DNA of 64,000 bases. Origin: Flammeovirgaceae bacterium BBD 1991-12 (GTDB taxonomy: Bacteria > Bacteroidota > Bacteroidia > Cytophagales > Cyclobacteriaceae). This document shows, piece by piece, positions 11,101-19,178 of this stretch. Position 1 is the stretch's first letter. The number at the start of each line of letters is the position of its first letter. A program made the translations under genes and the position numbers. Below the pieces are notes generated by a model. The model worked only from the letters and a program-made list of their open reading frames with translations. It had not been told where the DNA came from and did not search any database. The stretch spans positions 1-64,000 of the forward strand of contig LYSV01000035.1 of assembly GCA_001657315.1 (NCBI GenBank), in the 5' to 3' direction.

Positions 11101-11422
11101 TGTGGAGCTACCTGATGAGGTTCAGTATTCTACGGCCAACACCTTTCTGTATGAGGATGTTTGTGGCGACGCCACTCCTGAGATCATAGTAGGGGGAAAT
11201 TTTACCGCACTCCAACCGGAAATGGGCAGGTATGATGCCAGTTTCGGCGTGTTAATGAAATGGGAAAATGGACGGTTCAAAGTGATCCCCAATCGTGAAT
11301 CCGGCTTGAAGGTGCATGGGGTAGTGAATGACATTGAAGCCCTGAATACAGTGGGTGGAAGACCGTTCATAGCCTTTGCCCGGAATGATGAAACCATCAA
11401 ATTCTACAAAGCCAATGATTGA
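8126..11422 (+). CDS. FG-GAP/VCBS-repeat, ASPIC/UnbV (CRTAC1-like) lipoprotein 1
   Basis: 1098 residues from the ATG at 8126, chosen because it starts a lipoprotein signal (LLLLLGFC, Cys17); a GTG at 8093 would add 11 unlikely residues. The protein is a chain of calcium-binding FG-GAP/VCBS blades (D-x-N-x-D-G motifs such as GDVNGDGLPDVYLS and YGDLDNDGDLDLVIS). An ASPIC/UnbV segment lies near residues 520-590 (GFQSSMDYQGHVGLG followed by VTWPDGR), with a second propeller after it. Proteins of this type are common beside SusCD in Bacteroidota; their role is not established and carbohydrate or protein binding at the surface is plausible. Its stop overlaps the next gene by 8 bp. Confidence 0.85.
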   Translation: MKRSFCYTSLLLLLGFCSTPETHVVSPVPHFEAVNSIDFVNRVISTSDLDVFRYRNFYNGGGVAIGDVNGDGLPDVYLSANLDSNRLFLNKGNFGFEDITRSSGVWGMRAWSTGVTMADVNGDGLLDIYVCNAGNANNDGRENELFINNGDLTFTEQADLFGLSDQGWSTHAAFFDMDNDGDLDCYVLNNSFRSVNSFGLKNIRHTRHPLGGDRLYRNEEGRFMDVSEESGIYGSEIAFGLGIAMSDFNGDNWTDLYISNDFFERDYLYINNQDGTFTESLEDWFNHTSEFSMGTDVADINHDGLPEIMITDMLPETDYRLKTSTSFMTYTVQEARRSNDYHHQYMRNSLQLNNGNGTFSEIGLFAGVAATDWSWGTLIADFDNSGDKEIFVTNGIQHDVIDQDFINYFAGSDKLEQILQGQKVDYSDLVSRMPSTPLSNYMFKKEPGTIRYINVADQWNMAQPGYSNGAAYGDLDNDGDLDLVISNANERVSVLRNNTTGDSLHYLKFDFKGYAKNRFGLGAKVWVYKNDELRYYEHFPIRGFQSSMDYQGHVGLGSWSRIDSLKVTWPDGRSEVIPGPAVDTTITLSHANATDNKRQEAAQEPMLAEISDQSGYRHAENPYIDFDYDRLLLHMNSRQGPAFARADLNNDGLDDFYAGGAGGSAGELHIQNRKGKFILQAQVAFDRDKGFEDVAATFFDYDNDGDLDLYVVSGGSERIRGMSYQDRLYENIGDPSTPVFKRNSTVLPLLEYSGSCVEPHDFDLDGDIDLFVGTRLDPARYGVPVTSILLENREGRFVDVTTEKIPQLRALGMVTDAVWMDYDDDGQTDLIVVGEWMPVTIFRNRGVGFQKLSMVGGLENSSGLWRTIHVADVNADGKKDLLAGNLGLNSRMRASESSAFSLIINDFDDNGALDHIYAHYLEDGRLVPFTTKHELAMQLPHIRKEYLYFKDYAEQDMEDIFGAEALSSSIWLKAEMLTSIALINNGDGSFRPVELPDEVQYSTANTFLYEDVCGDATPEIIVGGNFTALQPEMGRYDASFGVLMKWENGRFKVIPNRESGLKVHGVVNDIEALNTVGGRPFIAFARNDETIKFYKAND

Positions 11423-14400
11423 TAGAATGCTCCCTATATGGCTTATCGTGTTTATTCTGGCAGCCTGTGGCCGAACCGGAGAACAGCCCGTATTTGAATT
11501 AATTGATCCCTCAGTAAGCGGAGTGACCTTCTCAAACGAACTCAGCGTTACGCCGGAGTTCAACATCCTGAACTATATGTACTTCTACAACGGTGGTGGC
11601 GTATCTGCCGGTGATTTTAACAATGATGGCCTTGTGGATCTCTATTTTACATCCAATCAGGACAGTAATCGCCTTTATCTGAATACAGGGAACTTCAGAT
11701 TCAGAGATGTTACCAAACAGGCACAGGTTTTTGGCATTTCGGATGCATGGACCACCGGCACCACAACGGTGGATATCAATGCCGATGGCCTGCTCGATCT
11801 TTATGTATCTGTGCTGGGTAACTATCAGGGTTATTTCGCCACAAACCAGCTTTTTGTGAATCAGGGGAATGATGAAGAAGGTATTCCGGTGTTCAGGGAA
11901 GAGGCGGCAAAATACGGTCTGGACCTGGTGGGCTTCGGTACGCAGGCAGCTTTCTTTGACCTTGATCTGGATGGTGACCTGGACATGTTCCAGCTCAATC
12001 ACAGTGTGCATTCCAACGGCACCTTTGTGGAAAAAAGTTCTTTACAGGGACAACATCACCGGCTGGCCGGAGATCGCCTGCTACGCAACGATAATGGACA
12101 ATTCATTGATATCACCCTGCAGGCAGGGATCAATAGTAACCAACTGGGGTACGGACTGGGGCTTGGAATAGCGGATGTTAATGATGACGGCTATCCGGAC
12201 ATTTACGTAGGTAATGACTTTCATGAAGACGATTACCTGTATATCAACAACCAGGATGGCACCTTCACTGACCGGAGGAATGAGCAGATCCGTGTCACGT
12301 CGCGCTACTCCATGGGCAATGACCTTGCGGATGTAAACAATGACGGACACATCGATATCTTTTCCGCTGACATGCTCCCGGCTGACTACAAGATCCTGAA
12401 AGCCTCACAAACGGAAGATTCGTACCACATTTACAGTGTTAAGCACAATATGGGATACAACCACCAGTACTCCAGAAATACCCTCCAGTTAAACCATGGT
12501 GCCGGTTCATTTTCCGAGGTATCCATGTACTCGGGTGTGGCGGCCTCCGACTGGAGCTGGTCACCACTGATCGCTGACTTTGATCTCGATGGTTGGCCGG
12601 ACATTTTTGTTTCCAACGGTATAGTCAGGCGCCCCAACGATCTTGACTATATCAATTATTTATCCAATGAAGCCAATCAACTGAAGCTTCAGGGCACCCT
12701 TACAGAGCGTGATCTGGCATTGATTGACAGAATGCCGGAGGTAAAACTGGTCAATGCCATGTTTGTTCAGCAAAATACGCTGGATTTTTCAGACATGTCA
12801 TTGGAGTGGGGACTTGGACAACCTTCCTACTCTTCCGGTGCCTGCTATGCCGACCTTGACAATGACGGTGACCCTGACCTGATAGTGAGCAATACCGGCG
12901 CACCGGCATTCATTTACAAAAACAACAGCAACGGGGATGGGAATAACTTTTTAAAGGTCCGACTCAGCGGAGCAGGGCAAAATCCACAGGGAATAGGCAC
13001 AAGAGTGGAAATTACCACCACTTCCGGAGAAAAAATGGTCCGGCAGGCCTATGCTACCCGTGGTTTTCAAAGCTCAGGGACCACCGACCTGTTCTTCGGA
13101 CTGGGAAGGGATTCGGTAAGGCTGCTTACGGTACGCTGGCCTACGGGAGAAATGCAAAAAAAACTTCGCCCACTGGTGAATACAACTTTAACCCTGGATC
13201 AGAACGAAGCCAACAGGCAGAAACAAAAGTCAGGGACGGATACTCAACCGGTCTTTGTTCCGGATAGTCTTGCAGGCCTGGATTATTCCCATGACGAGAA
13301 TACCTCTTTCATAGAGTTCAGCCGTGAGGCGCTGATTCCCCATATGCAGTCGGCGGAGGGACCGGGTGTGGCAGTAGGGGATATTGATGGCAATGGTTGG
13401 GATGATATTTACCTGGGGGGCGCCAAACATCAGCCGGGCAGGATCTATTGCCAGGATGAGACTGGCATCTTCAGGGTCATTACAACACCTTTTATGACTG
13501 ATGCATTACAGGAAGACGTACAGGCAGAATTCATCGATATTGACCAGGACGAAGATCCTGACCTGATCGTACTCACCGGAGGCAATGAGTTTTACAGAGG
13601 TGAGGAAGCTATGGTTCCGAAAGTCTATATTAATCACAATGGTAAATTCACCAAACAGCCGGGAGCAATGAATGGTATTACGCTGACCGGAGGTGCAATG
13701 GCTTTTGAGGACTTTGACAAGGACGGTGATCAGGATGTCTTTATTGGGGCACGGTCTGAGCCATGGCAGTACGGTGTTTTCCCCAACAGCTATTTTCTTA
13801 TAAATGATGGCCATGGGCATTATACCATTGAAAAAGAGACTACCATAGCCATGATGAACCTGGGCATGGTGAAGGCAGCGCTTTGGACGGATGTTGACGG
13901 AAATGGTTTCCAGGATCTGGTGGAGTGGTTCCCGATCACCGTGTTCCTCAATGACGGAAAAAAACTGACCCGGTCGGATCCCGGTTCGCATGGAATGGAA
14001 AAAACAGGTGGATTTTGGAATAGCCTGCTGGCCCTGGACCTGGATGGGGACGGAGACAATGATCTTGTAGCAGGGAATATTGGTCTGAATACCCGGTTTG
14101 TAGCCTCGGAGGACCACCCCATTAAAATGTATGTCAGGGATTTTGATGGAAATGGTAAAACAGACCAGTTACTGTATATCCACACTGACGGTGAGGATCG
14201 CCTTTTTGCCTCAAAGGATGAGCTGGGCCAGCAGATGGTTTTTCTGAACAGGAAATTCAACAGCTATAAAAAGTTTTCAGAGGCGGATCAGGGAGAAATC
14301 ATTCCTGCGGAAGAACTCAGGAAGGCAACGCTCAGGAAAGCATATGAACTAAGGTCCTGTGTCTTTTTAAATAAAGGCGAAGGTGTTTTTGAGAAAGTGC

Positions 14401-14741
14401 CGCTTCCCGGTCCCGTACAGTTTTCCACGGTCAATACCATTCAATCCGTTGATTACGATGAAAATGGCACTCAGGATCTGCTCATGGCAGGGAATTACTA
14501 TCCTGTGTCCACACAGATAGGCCGGTATGATGCCAGCTATGGTGCACTGGTAAAAAACAACGGTGATCGTACGTTTTCATACATCTCCAACCTAAAAAGC
14601 GGACTTCGCCTGTCAGGTCAGGTACGAATGCTGAAAAGACTTAAAACGGGAAAAGGGGAGATGATGCTGGTAATCAAGAATAACGACCGGCCTGAGATCA
14701 TCAGACATTTCGATGCCAGATCAATGCTCCCTATACCATAA
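11415..14741 (+). CDS. FG-GAP/VCBS-repeat, ASPIC/UnbV lipoprotein 2
   Basis: 1108 residues from the ATG at 11415, which overlaps the stop of the previous gene; a lipoprotein signal follows (FILAAC, Cys18). An upstream in-frame ATG at 11376 would place 13 polar residues before the signal. It is a paralogue of the preceding protein with the same order: FG-GAP propeller (AGDFNNDGLVDLYFT), ASPIC/UnbV segment (TRGFQSSGTTDLFFGLG, VRWPTGE) and a second propeller. At 13914-13928 it reads DLVEW where the paralogue has DLIVVGEW, so three residues of a conserved blade motif are missing in frame. The overlap implies translational coupling and matched amounts of the two proteins. Confidence 0.85.
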   Translation: MIDRMLPIWLIVFILAACGRTGEQPVFELIDPSVSGVTFSNELSVTPEFNILNYMYFYNGGGVSAGDFNNDGLVDLYFTSNQDSNRLYLNTGNFRFRDVTKQAQVFGISDAWTTGTTTVDINADGLLDLYVSVLGNYQGYFATNQLFVNQGNDEEGIPVFREEAAKYGLDLVGFGTQAAFFDLDLDGDLDMFQLNHSVHSNGTFVEKSSLQGQHHRLAGDRLLRNDNGQFIDITLQAGINSNQLGYGLGLGIADVNDDGYPDIYVGNDFHEDDYLYINNQDGTFTDRRNEQIRVTSRYSMGNDLADVNNDGHIDIFSADMLPADYKILKASQTEDSYHIYSVKHNMGYNHQYSRNTLQLNHGAGSFSEVSMYSGVAASDWSWSPLIADFDLDGWPDIFVSNGIVRRPNDLDYINYLSNEANQLKLQGTLTERDLALIDRMPEVKLVNAMFVQQNTLDFSDMSLEWGLGQPSYSSGACYADLDNDGDPDLIVSNTGAPAFIYKNNSNGDGNNFLKVRLSGAGQNPQGIGTRVEITTTSGEKMVRQAYATRGFQSSGTTDLFFGLGRDSVRLLTVRWPTGEMQKKLRPLVNTTLTLDQNEANRQKQKSGTDTQPVFVPDSLAGLDYSHDENTSFIEFSREALIPHMQSAEGPGVAVGDIDGNGWDDIYLGGAKHQPGRIYCQDETGIFRVITTPFMTDALQEDVQAEFIDIDQDEDPDLIVLTGGNEFYRGEEAMVPKVYINHNGKFTKQPGAMNGITLTGGAMAFEDFDKDGDQDVFIGARSEPWQYGVFPNSYFLINDGHGHYTIEKETTIAMMNLGMVKAALWTDVDGNGFQDLVEWFPITVFLNDGKKLTRSDPGSHGMEKTGGFWNSLLALDLDGDGDNDLVAGNIGLNTRFVASEDHPIKMYVRDFDGNGKTDQLLYIHTDGEDRLFASKDELGQQMVFLNRKFNSYKKFSEADQGEIIPAEELRKATLRKAYELRSCVFLNKGEGVFEKVPLPGPVQFSTVNTIQSVDYDENGTQDLLMAGNYYPVSTQIGRYDASYGALVKNNGDRTFSYISNLKSGLRLSGQVRMLKRLKTGKGEMMLVIKNNDRPEIIRHFDARSMLPIP

Positions 14742-14802
14742 AAGATATGAACATAAATCAGGCGAAAGATAAATCAAACAAAACCATAAAATCAAGTGAC
14801 CA

Positions 14803-15951
14803 ATGACTAGGAACAGGATGCTGGGATTAACCCTTGTGGCAATAATTTCGATATTATCGAATAGCTGCGGCAGGCTTCAGGGAGAGGATATTGAACAAGA
14901 GAAAGAACCCGACCGGCCACAGGCAAGGTTTGAACCCAAAGACGGAGAGGTACTGGTCTTTGTAGGGCAGGAGCTGGAGGCCATTGGTGGTCTTGAAGAA
15001 TTTAACAATGGTTATCTTGATCATTTCAGGATACCAGCAGGCTGGACAGCCTATACATCACTAATGCCGGGTGACTCGGTCACTTTCAATGCTGGTCTTA
15101 AGGGCCTGGATGGTGTATGGACCACGGATACATGGGGAGACGGTTACAGTAATATGTCCCTGCAGGCTGCGGATGATGATTTCAAACACATGACGCTGGC
15201 CATTGGTCTGGCCATGGTGAATAATGAGAGAAGAGTGGCCAGTGGCGAACTGGATACGCTGGTCAGGAAGTTTGGTACCTTTCTGAAAGAGCTGGCGCCC
15301 CGGCCGGTATTTCTCAGAATAGGCTATGAGTTTGACGGTCATGCATGGAACCATTATGACCGGGAGGATTACCTCAGTGCCTACAGAAGGATCGTGGATA
15401 TATTGAAAGCAATGAAGTGTGAAAATGTGGCGTTTGTCTGGCAGTCCACAGGCTGGGTTTCCAACCATGAAATGCTGGAAGCCTGGTATCCGGGAGATGA
15501 CTATGTCGATTGGTGTGGCTTTTCTTTTTTCTCCAGATACGAAGAACAAAAAATGATATCTTTCGCCCGGGCAAAGCGGAAACCTGTGTTCATAGCTGAA
15601 GCCAGCCCTACCATCTCAGATTATATGGTAAAGTTTAACGGAGATACTAAAGAAACTATCCTGTCCAATACTACTCAGGCTCAGGAGGCGTGGGAGAAAT
15701 GGTTCATTCCACTGTTCAAAACAATAGAAGAGAATCATGATGTGGTAAAGGCTTTCAGCTACATCAACTGTAACTGGCGTGCCAACGAAATGTGGACCAC
15801 CAACCTCACATTTAAGGACATAGACGCAAGGCTGCAGACCGGAGTGTGGATCTCTGAAAAATGGAAGGAAGAGATGGCAAAAAGCAGATACGTCCACGCA
15901 TCTTCCGATCTGTTTGAAAACCTGGGATCCGATGGTAAGGGCAATTTTTAG
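14803..15951 (+). CDS. GH26-like glycoside hydrolase lipoprotein (possible 1,3-xylanase)
   Basis: 382 residues with a lipoprotein signal (SNSC, Cys22), so probably tethered to the outer membrane. The rest is one TIM-barrel domain. RIGYEFDG contains the presumed acid/base Glu176 and PVFIAEASP the presumed nucleophile Glu266, 90 residues apart as expected for clan GH-A family 26. The opening VLVFVGQELEAI and PAGWTAYTSL resemble GH26 beta-1,3-xylanases more than beta-mannanases; this is from memory of family patterns. It lies between the UnbV genes and a sugar porter plus GH43 xylosidase, which supports xylan. It would make the first cut at the cell surface. Confidence 0.75.
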   Translation: MTRNRMLGLTLVAIISILSNSCGRLQGEDIEQEKEPDRPQARFEPKDGEVLVFVGQELEAIGGLEEFNNGYLDHFRIPAGWTAYTSLMPGDSVTFNAGLKGLDGVWTTDTWGDGYSNMSLQAADDDFKHMTLAIGLAMVNNERRVASGELDTLVRKFGTFLKELAPRPVFLRIGYEFDGHAWNHYDREDYLSAYRRIVDILKAMKCENVAFVWQSTGWVSNHEMLEAWYPGDDYVDWCGFSFFSRYEEQKMISFARAKRKPVFIAEASPTISDYMVKFNGDTKETILSNTTQAQEAWEKWFIPLFKTIEENHDVVKAFSYINCNWRANEMWTTNLTFKDIDARLQTGVWISEKWKEEMAKSRYVHASSDLFENLGSDGKGNF

Positions 15952-15965
15952 CACCTCATAATTCC

Positions 15966-17528
15966 ATGATATCATCTAAAACCTCAAAAAGTGGTAAACC
16001 TGTTTTTATTGCGCTCATAGTATCACTGGGAGGCTTCCTGTTTGGATTCGATGCTTCTGTCATATCAGGGGTGATCGGTTTTGTCACGCCTCAGTTTGAC
16101 CTCTCCGTCATCCAAAAAGGCTGGGTGGTAAGCTCCCCCTCCTTTGCTGCTATGTTTGCTATGTTGCTGGCAGGTGTGATCAGTGATCGTATAGGTAGAA
16201 AGCGGGTTTTGCAGCATGCCGCGTTTCTCTACACGATTTCTGCCATTTTTTCAGCCATAGCCCCCAACTATGAAATTCTGGTAGTGGCAAGGATGCTGGG
16301 CGGTCTGGCTTTTGGAGCTGCCCTGGTGATCGCTCCTATTTATATTGGTGAGGTGGCCCCACCGGACAAAAGGGGAAAACTGGTTTCCATTCAGCAACTG
16401 AACATTGTGATCGGCTTCAGCGCCTCCTACTTCTCCAATTATTTTCTGCTGGAAACTATGGGATCGCAGGTCTTTGAATTGAATGAATACAACATATGGC
16501 GTTGGATGCTGGGTATTGAGGCTGTTCCGGCCATATTATATTTTGCTCTGCTGTTCCTGGTGCCCAGGAGTCCGCGATGGCTTTTCAGGCAAGGTAAAAC
16601 GGAAGAAGCTTCTGATATTTTAAGAAAACTCTATCCCTCCGAGAGCATTGACAAGGAAATACAGGTGATACAACAAAACCTGAATAAAAATAATGCTACT
16701 CCATGGTGGCAGTTTGGCCTGCTGTTTCGACCGGAAATGAAGTTAATATTAGCACTGGGACTGATCATAGGCATTGTACAACAGATCACCGGTGTCAATG
16801 CTATATTTTTCTATGCCGCTACCATTTTTGAACAATCCGGTGTGGGCACCAATGCTGCCTTTGCACAGGCCATTTACATCGGCCTGATCAATGTTGCTTT
16901 TACGCTGCTGGCGATGATCTTTATCGACAGAACCGGTCGGAAACCACTAATGTTGATCGGTCTTGCCGGAGTGGTGGTGAGCATGGCAGTCACGGCTTAT
17001 GGTTTTTCTCAGGCCACCTATACGATTACCAGAGAGGACCTGTCGGCCTTACCAGCAGAAATAGATGCCTCGAAGATGGATAGGATTGTCGGGGTAATTT
17101 ATTACAGTGACGTTAAATTCAAGAACGAACTAAAGCGTATTTATGGGGAACGTACGTTCAACAAATATGAAGGGGATATAATTCAGGTAGCAGGTAAGAT
17201 GAATGCCATGCTCATCCTCATCGGCATCCTGTTTTTTGTGACCTCATTTGCCTTTTCCCTGGGACCGGTCATGTGGGTATTGTTTTCGGAGATCTTTCCG
17301 GCCCGTATACGAGGGCTGGCTGTTGCGTTTTTTGGTTTTGTGAATTCCGGCACCAGTACGTTTGTTCAGTTTATTTTTCCATGGGAAGTGTCTGCGTTGG
17401 GCAATGCGGCCTCCTTCACCTTATTCGGTTTGTTCGGAGTCGTTGGTTTCCTGTTACTCTGGAAGCTGCTCCCGGAGACGAAGGGTAAATCCCTGGAACA
17501 GATAGAAAAAGAAATCATCATTCGATAA
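15966..17528 (+). CDS. MFS sugar porter (sugar:H+ symporter)
   Basis: 520 residues, 12 predicted membrane helices. It carries the sugar-porter signatures: DRIGRKRV after helix 2, PRSPRWLFRQGK after helix 6, DRTGRKPLM in the second half and PETKGKSLEQIE at the C-terminus. This is the XylE/AraE/GLUT family, which imports monosaccharides or small oligosaccharides across the inner membrane with protons. It starts 14 bp after the GH26 gene and ends 2 bp before the GH43 gene, so the three are one operon. Xylose or short xylo-oligosaccharides are the likely cargo because GH43 lacks an export signal. Confidence 0.9.
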   Translation: MISSKTSKSGKPVFIALIVSLGGFLFGFDASVISGVIGFVTPQFDLSVIQKGWVVSSPSFAAMFAMLLAGVISDRIGRKRVLQHAAFLYTISAIFSAIAPNYEILVVARMLGGLAFGAALVIAPIYIGEVAPPDKRGKLVSIQQLNIVIGFSASYFSNYFLLETMGSQVFELNEYNIWRWMLGIEAVPAILYFALLFLVPRSPRWLFRQGKTEEASDILRKLYPSESIDKEIQVIQQNLNKNNATPWWQFGLLFRPEMKLILALGLIIGIVQQITGVNAIFFYAATIFEQSGVGTNAAFAQAIYIGLINVAFTLLAMIFIDRTGRKPLMLIGLAGVVVSMAVTAYGFSQATYTITREDLSALPAEIDASKMDRIVGVIYYSDVKFKNELKRIYGERTFNKYEGDIIQVAGKMNAMLILIGILFFVTSFAFSLGPVMWVLFSEIFPARIRGLAVAFFGFVNSGTSTFVQFIFPWEVSALGNAASFTLFGLFGVVGFLLLWKLLPETKGKSLEQIEKEIIIR

Positions 17529-17530
17529 CC

Positions 17531-19120
17531 ATGCTCATCGAAAACCCAATCCTGAGAGGCTTTAATCCGGATCCATCGATCATACGGGTAGGAAAGGACT
17601 ATTACCTGGCCACTTCAACCTTTGAGTGGTTCCCTGGGGTGCAGATACATCACTCCAGGGATCTGATCAACTGGACACTGGTAGCAAGACCTTTGAACCG
17701 GTCGGATCAACTGGACCTTAAGGGAGTTCCGGATTCCTGCGGGGTGTGGGCGCCGTGTTTGTCTTATGATAAAGGTACTTTCTATCTCGTGTATTCCAAT
17801 GTAAAGTCATTTGATGGTGTTTGGAAAGATACACCCAACTTTCTGGTCACAACGAATGACATTACTTCGGAGTGGTCTGAGCCTGTCTTTCTTAATTCCA
17901 TGGGCTTTGATGGTTCATTGTATCATGACGAGAATGGAAGGAAGTGGTATACAAGTATGCTGGTTGACCACCGTGGGGGAAAGTTTTTTGGCGGGATCAT
18001 ACTTCAGGAATATGACCCGGATAAAAAGTCACTGACAGGCGAAGTCTTTCATATTTTCAATGGCACCGAGCTTGGACGTACCGAAGGTCCTCATCTTTAT
18101 AAGAAAGACGGCTTTTACTATCTGATTGCGGCAGAAGGTGGGACGGAATACGGTCATGCCATTACTGTAGCCCGTGCTACGGATATTACAGGGCCTTATG
18201 TGACACATCCGGAAAACCCATTGCTCACCAGCCGCGACCATCCCGGCGAGGAACTGCAGAAATGCGGACACGGTGATCTTTTCCAAACCGAAAATGGAGA
18301 CTGGATGGTTGTATTTTTAACAGGGCGGCCGTTGTCCACGCGAGGAAGATGCACACTTGGGAGGGAAACAGCGCTGGAGCAGATCCACTGGCCTGCAAAC
18401 GAGTGGCCGGCTTTAAAAACAGCAAAAAGAACCCCCAGAATAAGCTTTTCAATGGAAGGTGAGGGAGCCGCTCAGTACCAGACAGAGTTTTATGATGATT
18501 TTGATAAGGAAGAACCGGATGTCCGGTTCCAAAGCCTAAGGATCCCTGTTACAGAAAGCTGGCTGAGCCTGAAAAAAAGAAAGTCTTATCTGAGGCTTTA
18601 TGGCAGGGAGTCCCTTAGTTCACTCCATCACCAGAGCCTCATAGCCCGAAGAGTGCAGGACTTCAGGGTAAGGGTAAAAACGAAGCTGGACTTTCAGCCT
18701 GAGAGTTTTCAACAAATGGCTGGTCTGGTGTTTTACTACAATACCAGCCACTTTCATTATCTGCACATCACCTTTAACGGTACGGACCGTGTGCTAAGTG
18801 TGATCACCTGCGACAAGGGCAGATTCACAGAGCCATTGGAAGAGCCCTTTCTCCTGCCAGGTGTCGGGGAAGTAGGTCTTGGAGGTACTTTTTTGCATGA
18901 CAGGATAAGGTTTATGTTTAATACTGAAGATACGGAATGGCGACAGATAGGTCCACCACTGGATGGAAGTATTTTGTCAGATGATTATGTTCGGGACGAA
19001 GAGAACATTTACCGGCCGGCCTTTACAGGGAGTTTCATTGGGTTGTGCTGCCAGGACCTGTCAGGTAAGAACCTGCACGCAGATTTTGATTGGTTCAGTT
19101 ATGAGGAGAACGTTCGGTGA
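17531..19120 (+). CDS. xynB: GH43 beta-xylosidase, cytoplasmic
   Basis: 529 residues without a signal peptide. The N-terminal five-bladed propeller starts with NPILRGFNPDPSIIRV. Asp14 (base), Asp128 (in GFDGSL) and Glu185 (acid, in RTEGPHLY) match the catalytic triad of GH43 beta-xylosidases almost residue for residue. A C-terminal beta-sandwich (about 320-529) completes the usual two-domain exo-enzyme of this length. It removes xylose from the non-reducing end of imported oligosaccharides. Some members also cleave arabinofuranosides. It is the last gene of the + strand locus and converges on the histidine kinase gene with 58 bp between. Confidence 0.9.
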   Translation: MLIENPILRGFNPDPSIIRVGKDYYLATSTFEWFPGVQIHHSRDLINWTLVARPLNRSDQLDLKGVPDSCGVWAPCLSYDKGTFYLVYSNVKSFDGVWKDTPNFLVTTNDITSEWSEPVFLNSMGFDGSLYHDENGRKWYTSMLVDHRGGKFFGGIILQEYDPDKKSLTGEVFHIFNGTELGRTEGPHLYKKDGFYYLIAAEGGTEYGHAITVARATDITGPYVTHPENPLLTSRDHPGEELQKCGHGDLFQTENGDWMVVFLTGRPLSTRGRCTLGRETALEQIHWPANEWPALKTAKRTPRISFSMEGEGAAQYQTEFYDDFDKEEPDVRFQSLRIPVTESWLSLKKRKSYLRLYGRESLSSLHHQSLIARRVQDFRVRVKTKLDFQPESFQQMAGLVFYYNTSHFHYLHITFNGTDRVLSVITCDKGRFTEPLEEPFLLPGVGEVGLGGTFLHDRIRFMFNTEDTEWRQIGPPLDGSILSDDYVRDEENIYRPAFTGSFIGLCCQDLSGKNLHADFDWFSYEENVR

Positions 19121-19178
19121 GGCCCACCAGGCATGCGACTTTTTTCGTATCCTGAGTGACCAGTACCACAGCAACCAG

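Noticed and set aside
13506-14117. 203-residue minus-strand open frame inside the second UnbV gene
   Set aside because: It mirrors the repetitive calcium-binding codons of the real gene and has no protein-like composition or start signal.
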